Shown here in pieces: positions 60,121-64,000 of a DNA stretch of 64,000 nucleotides; position 1 is the stretch's first letter, and every line of letters starts with the position of its first letter. Location: assembly GCA_050013875.1 (NCBI GenBank), contig JBEKEK010000014.1, positions 15,879 through 79,878 on the forward strand, given 5' to 3'. A model generated the notes under the pieces. That model was not told where the DNA came from. It did not search any database and saw only the letters and a program-made list of their open reading frames with translations. The position numbers were made by a program, and so were the translations under genes. The DNA comes from Trebonia sp050013875. Its GTDB lineage: Bacteria; Actinomycetota; Actinomycetes; Streptosporangiales; Streptosporangiaceae.

Positions 60121-62667
60121 ATGCCGATCGCCGAGATCACCAGGGACGAGACCAGCGAACGCGCCCGGCTGCTCCGCGTCGATTCCTATCGCGTCGAACT
60201 TGACCTGACCGGCGGCCCGGACACCTTCCGGTCGGCGTCGGTGATCAGGTTTGACTGCGTCAGGCCAGGAGCGGCCAGCTACGCCGACCTGATAGCCGAG
60301 ACGGTGCACGAGATCACGCTGAATGGCACGGCCGTCGACCCGGCGACCGCCTACGCGGACGGGCGGATCGCGCTATCCGGGCTGGCCGCGCAGAACGAAC
60401 TCCGGGTAGTGGCCGACTGCAAGTACGCCGACGGCGCGGGGCTGCAGCGCACGGAGGACCTGACCGACGGGCGCGTCTACGTGTACACGCATTTCGAGCC
60501 GGCCGATGCGCGCCGGGTCTACGCGAACTTCGAGCAGCCGGACCTCAAGGCGGAGTTCACCTTCCACGTCACGGCCCCGGAGCGCTGGATCGTGTTCTCC
60601 AACCAGCCGGCGCCCGAGCCGGCACCGGCCGCCGGGCGGCCTGGCTCGGCGGTCTGGCACTTTCCGGCCACGCCGCGGATCTCCACGTACCTGACCGCGC
60701 TCGCGGCGGGGGAGTTCCACGTCGTCCGGGAGACCCACACCACGCCGTCTGGCCAGGTGATACCGCTCGGGCTTGGCTGCCGCCAGTCGATGCTGGCCTA
60801 CCTGGAGCCGGACGACGTGTTCACGATCACCCGGCAGGGCTTCGACTACTACACCGAGTTGTTCGCCGCGCCCTACCCGTTCGCCAAGTACGACCAGGTC
60901 TTCGTGCCCGACAGCGGCGGCGCGATGGAGAACGTCGGCTGTGTCACGATCACCGAGTCGCTGATGTTCCGGTCCAAGGTGACCGAGGCCCTGTACGAGA
61001 TGCGGGCGATGGTGATCCTGCACGAGATGGCGCACATGTGGTTCGGCGACCTGGTCACCATGAAGTGGTGGGACGACCTGTGGCTGAACGAGTCGTTCGC
61101 CGAGCTGTGCGGATTCCAGTCCGCCGCCGAGGCGACCAGGTTCACCGATTCCTGGACGACGTTCTGCGGCGGCCTCAAGGCGGCCGGGTACCAAGCCGAT
61201 CAGCAGCCGTCGACGCATCCCATCGCGGCCGACGTGCCCACGCTCAGCGAGGCGCAGGCGAACTTCGACGGCATCAGCTATGCGAAGGGCGCCTCGGTGC
61301 TCAAGTCGCTCGTTTCCTACCTCGGGCGGGACGCCTTCTTCGCCGGCATCCGGGCCTACCTGGCCGCGCATGGCTGGGGCAACGCGACGCTCGCCGACCT
61401 GCTCGGCGCGCTTGAGGCCAGTTCGGGCCGCAGCCTGACCGAGTGGTCGAAGGCCTGGCTGGAGACGGCCGGGCCTAACACGCTGCGGCCGGAGTTCACG
61501 GTCGGCCCGGATGGCGCCTTCACCAGCTTCACGGTGCTGCAGGAAGCGCCGCCTGGGCAGCCCACGCTGCGGCCGCACCACATCGCGATCGGGCTGTACG
61601 AACGAGGCGGCGACGGCGCTCTCGTGCGGACGCACCGGGTGCAGGCCGACCTGACGGGAGCGCGGACCGGAGTCCCGGGGCTGATCGGCCAGCCGCGGCC
61701 GGACCTGATCCTGCTCAACGACGACGACCTCGACTACGCCATCATCCGGTTCGACGAGCGGTCGCTGGCCACCCTGACCGAGTCAATCGGGCGGTTCCGT
61801 GACGGTCTGGCCAGGACCATCTGCTGGACTGCCGTGCTCGACATGACCGCGCAGGCAGAGCTGTCGGTGCCGGCCTTCGCGGCGATACTGGCGGCCGGCA
61901 TGGGGTCGGAGTCGTCGGTCTCGGTCCTGCGCGAACTGCATGAGCACGCGTCCCAGTTCCTGAGCTTGGCGTCCGACCCGGCCTGGGTCCGCGACGTCAA
62001 GCGGCAACTGGCGGCCGAGGCCATCAGGCTGCTGCGCGCGGCCGACCCGGGCAGCGACCATCAGCTAGCGTGGGCGCAGATGCTCGGCTGGACCGCGACC
62101 ACGCCCGACCAGCTTTACCTGCTGGCCGGGCTGCTCGACGGCAGCGAGGTGATCGCGGGCCTGGCCATCGATACTGAGCTGCGCTGGCGGTTGCTGCTGC
62201 GCCTGGCCGCGATGGGCCGGGCCGGGGACGCGCAGATCGACGCCGAGCTAATGCGCGACCACACCAACGCGGGACAGCGGCACGCGGCCGCCTGCCGTGC
62301 GTCGGTGCCCGACGCCGAGCACAAGGCCGCGGCGTGGCGGGCGCTGACCGAGTCCACCGGTCTCGGGATCGAGGAGACCGTCGAGATCGGTTTCGGCTTC
62401 AACCAGATGGAACAGGCGGACCTGCTCGCTGGCTTCACGGAGAAATATTTCGCCCAGCTGCCGGAGATCTGGGTACGGCACGATGGGCTGCTACGGGTCG
62501 CGCTCGGGAAGCTGCTGTTCCCCTACTCGGCCGCCTCGCCCGAATTGCTCGAGCGCGTCGACACGTTCCTCGCCACCCCTGGCCTGGACCCGTCGCTGCC
62601 CCGGGTCCTGATTGAGGGCCGTGACATCATCGACAAAGCCCTCCGATCCCGCGCCTTGCCCCAGTAG
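60121..62667 (+). CDS. pepN: Aminopeptidase N (M1 zinc metallopeptidase)
   Basis: An 848-residue M1 peptidase: the GGAMENVGCVTITESLMF substrate-anchor motif, zinc site VILHEMAHMWFGDLVTMKWW (HExxH) with the third ligand in LWLNESFAELCGF, and the catalytic Tyr in GISYAKGASVL. A C-terminal ERAP1-like helical domain follows. Cytoplasmic; removes N-terminal residues from peptides. ATG 60121; a possible -10 TATAAC lies at 60081-60086, downstream of which is the small palindrome CGAGT-TATT-ACTCG. Its last 41 bp overlap the convergent flavoprotein gene. Confidence 0.96.
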   Translation: MPIAEITRDETSERARLLRVDSYRVELDLTGGPDTFRSASVIRFDCVRPGAASYADLIAETVHEITLNGTAVDPATAYADGRIALSGLAAQNELRVVADCKYADGAGLQRTEDLTDGRVYVYTHFEPADARRVYANFEQPDLKAEFTFHVTAPERWIVFSNQPAPEPAPAAGRPGSAVWHFPATPRISTYLTALAAGEFHVVRETHTTPSGQVIPLGLGCRQSMLAYLEPDDVFTITRQGFDYYTELFAAPYPFAKYDQVFVPDSGGAMENVGCVTITESLMFRSKVTEALYEMRAMVILHEMAHMWFGDLVTMKWWDDLWLNESFAELCGFQSAAEATRFTDSWTTFCGGLKAAGYQADQQPSTHPIAADVPTLSEAQANFDGISYAKGASVLKSLVSYLGRDAFFAGIRAYLAAHGWGNATLADLLGALEASSGRSLTEWSKAWLETAGPNTLRPEFTVGPDGAFTSFTVLQEAPPGQPTLRPHHIAIGLYERGGDGALVRTHRVQADLTGARTGVPGLIGQPRPDLILLNDDDLDYAIIRFDERSLATLTESIGRFRDGLARTICWTAVLDMTAQAELSVPAFAAILAAGMGSESSVSVLRELHEHASQFLSLASDPAWVRDVKRQLAAEAIRLLRAADPGSDHQLAWAQMLGWTATTPDQLYLLAGLLDGSEVIAGLAIDTELRWRLLLRLAAMGRAGDAQIDAELMRDHTNAGQRHAAACRASVPDAEHKAAAWRALTESTGLGIEETVEIGFGFNQMEQADLLAGFTEKYFAQLPEIWVRHDGLLRVALGKLLFPYSAASPELLERVDTFLATPGLDPSLPRVLIEGRDIIDKALRSRALPQ

Positions 62668-64000
62668 CCGGAGACGCGTGGGGGTTTAGCCGGATGGCCA
62701 AGCGGCCCGGTAACGCGACCGCCGCCGCGGCGGCGCGGCCGGCGATCCGGCCGGAGAAGAGGCAGCCGCCGAGGAAAGTCCCCTCCAGGGACCGGTAGCC
62801 GTGCATGCCGCCGCCGCCGAACCCGGCCGCCTCCCCCGCCGCGTACAGCCCGGGCACCGGCTGCCCGGAGGCGGAAAGGACGCGGGAGGACAGATCGGTG
62901 TGCAGGCCGCCGAGAGACTTCCTGGTGAGGACGTGCAGCCGGACCGCGATCAGCGGCCCGGCGGCCGGGTCGAGCAACGCGTGCGGCTTGGCCACCCGCA
63001 TCAGCCGGTCGCCCAGGTAGGCGCGCGCCCGCCGGATCGCCGCGGCCTGCGGGTCCTTGCCAAACCGGCGGGTGGCGTCCGCGTCCCGCGCGAGGATCTG
63101 CTCCCTGATGCCGTCGACAGAAAGCCGCGGGTCACCACCGGTGAGGGTGTTCATCCGGCTGACCAGGTCGGGCAGCGTGGCGGCGGTGACGAAATCCTCG
63201 CCGTGGTCGAGGAACGCCTGCACCGGCCCCGGTACCGCCCCGCCGAACCGGCTGGTCACCATCGCGCGCCGGTCGCGTCCGGTCAGGTCGGGGTTCTGCT
63301 CGGAGCCGGACAGCGCGAACTCGCGGGCGATGATCTTCTTGGTGAGGATGAACCACGAGTAGTCGTGCCCGGTCCGCCGCAGGTGCTCCAGCGTGCCGAG
63401 GGTGTCGAAGCCCGGGTAGAGCGGCGCGGGCAGCCGTTTGCCGTCCGCGTCGAGCCAGAGCGAGGACGGCCCGGGCAGGATGCGGATGCCGTGCATCGGC
63501 CAGACCGGGTTCCAGTTGGTGATCCCCTCGACGTAGTGCCACATCCGGTCGCGGTTGATCACCGACGCGCCCGCCGTCTTCTCGGTGATGCCGATCATCC
63601 GCCCGTCAACGTGCTCGGGGACGCCGGAGAGCAGGTGCGCCGGCGGCGCGCCCAGGCGTTCCGGCCAGGCGGCCCTGACCAGCTCATGGTTACCGCCGAT
63701 CCCGCCCGAGGTGACGATCACCGCCGGGGCGGAGAGCTCGAATTCGCCAACCGCGGCGCGCGAGCTCGGCATGCCGCGGGGCACGTCGCTCGGCTCCAGG
63801 ATGGCCCCGGACGCGCCGGTGACGGCCCCGTCGGTGGTGACCAGCGCGTCGACCCGGTGCCGGAAGCGGAACTCCAGCCGCCCGGCCTCGGCCGCCGCCC
63901 GCACCCGCCGCTCGAACGGCTCGACCACCCCCGGCCCGGTCCCCCAGGTGACGTGGAACCGGGGCACCGAGTTGCCGGGGCCGGCGCCGTCGTAGCCGCC
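62627..64000 (-). CDS. FAD-binding dehydrogenase (3-ketosteroid dehydrogenase/fumarate-reductase-like), N-terminus outside window
   Basis: The frame is open at the right edge. Visible parts: VIVTSGGIGGNHELVRAAWP, the middle NRDRMWHYVEGITNWNPVWP, and the C-terminal FAD site VPGLYAAGEAAGFGGGGMHG then YRSLEGTFLGGCLFSGRIAG. This is the pattern of the FAD_binding_2 family annotated as FAD-binding dehydrogenase, related to 3-oxosteroid 1-dehydrogenases. The N-terminal dinucleotide motif is not in the window. The tail after GRAAAAAVAL is an unusual extension overlapping pepN. Confidence 0.88.
   Translation of the reverse strand, partial: GGYDGAGPGNSVPRFHVTWGTGPGVVEPFERRVRAAAEAGRLEFRFRHRVDALVTTDGAVTGASGAILEPSDVPRGMPSSRAAVGEFELSAPAVIVTSGGIGGNHELVRAAWPERLGAPPAHLLSGVPEHVDGRMIGITEKTAGASVINRDRMWHYVEGITNWNPVWPMHGIRILPGPSSLWLDADGKRLPAPLYPGFDTLGTLEHLRRTGHDYSWFILTKKIIAREFALSGSEQNPDLTGRDRRAMVTSRFGGAVPGPVQAFLDHGEDFVTAATLPDLVSRMNTLTGGDPRLSVDGIREQILARDADATRRFGKDPQAAAIRRARAYLGDRLMRVAKPHALLDPAAGPLIAVRLHVLTRKSLGGLHTDLSSRVLSASGQPVPGLYAAGEAAGFGGGGMHGYRSLEGTFLGGCLFSGRIAGRAAAAAVALPGRLAIRLNPHASPATGARRGIGGLCR

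Overview
This window is high-GC DNA (about 70 % by eye) from an actinomycete. The lineage markers are a mycothiol-dependent maleylpyruvate-isomerase-type enzyme, an F420-dependent luciferase-fold oxidoreductase, menaquinone genes (menD, menC, menE), DUF3099, an HrdB/SigA-type sigma factor, an ECF42 sigma factor with a DGPF partner, and NB-ARC/TPR and pentapeptide-repeat families common in Streptosporangiales-like genomes. The order is an inference; the sequence alone does not give a species. No tRNA, rRNA, CRISPR array, transposase or integrase was recognised.

Layout. 1-2 kb: the 3' end of a secreted repeat protein. 2-5 kb: an ArsR regulator divergent from a His-rich Ni/Co-type transporter, then a thioesterase and a methyltransferase. 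5-12 kb: a run of small regulators (XRE-cupin, PadR, MarR), several with palindromes over their own start codons, next to their targets (GNAT, membrane proteins, MFS exporter). 12-16 kb: DGPF protein plus ECF42 sigma factor, DUF3099 and a secreted heparinase II/III-like lyase. 17-19 kb: argG and a repeat locus. 19-25 kb: an orphan NMT1/THI5-like lipoprotein with a structured leader, an MFS exporter, a large membrane protein and a GH25 muramidase. 25-29.4 kb: menD-menC divergent from menE. 29.6-35 kb: principal-type sigma factor, a small conserved protein, LtrA, an aldo/keto reductase, and an auxiliary-type tryptophanyl-tRNA synthetase behind a trp attenuator. 35-46 kb: two tandem single-pass membrane paralogues, SDR, Fe(II)/2OG-like oxygenase, methyltransferase, MetE/UROD-like protein, LLM oxidoreductase, ABC-2 transporter and an ECF sigma operon. 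46.4-50.5 kb: a HAD hydrolase whose 3' end is duplicated 3.5 kb downstream, bracketing a decayed block with an NB-ARC/TPR and a pentapeptide-repeat pseudogene. 50.5-64 kb: GntR-XRE regulator, LppX-like lipoprotein, the cytochrome bd oxidase operon cydA-cydB-cydD-(small ORF)-cydC, aminopeptidase N, and the start-truncated end of a flavoprotein dehydrogenase.

Working together: menD/C/E supply menaquinone, which the cytochrome bd oxidase can use as electron donor; CydDC is needed to assemble that oxidase. The trpS leader senses tryptophanyl-tRNA charging. The ECF42/DGPF pair and the ECF/beta-solenoid/small-ORF trio look like self-contained signalling modules.

The most unusual signals are: a complete ribosome-mediated attenuator before trpS; the HAD 3'-end duplication around a decayed island; a dispersed family of 30-bp repeat modules with an inverted head, one of which encodes the C-terminal tail of CydD; a perfect anti-Shine-Dalgarno stem before the THI5-like lipoprotein; many in-frame 9/15/18-bp tandem arrays; and several convergent gene pairs that lack stop codons at their expected ends and read deep into each other.
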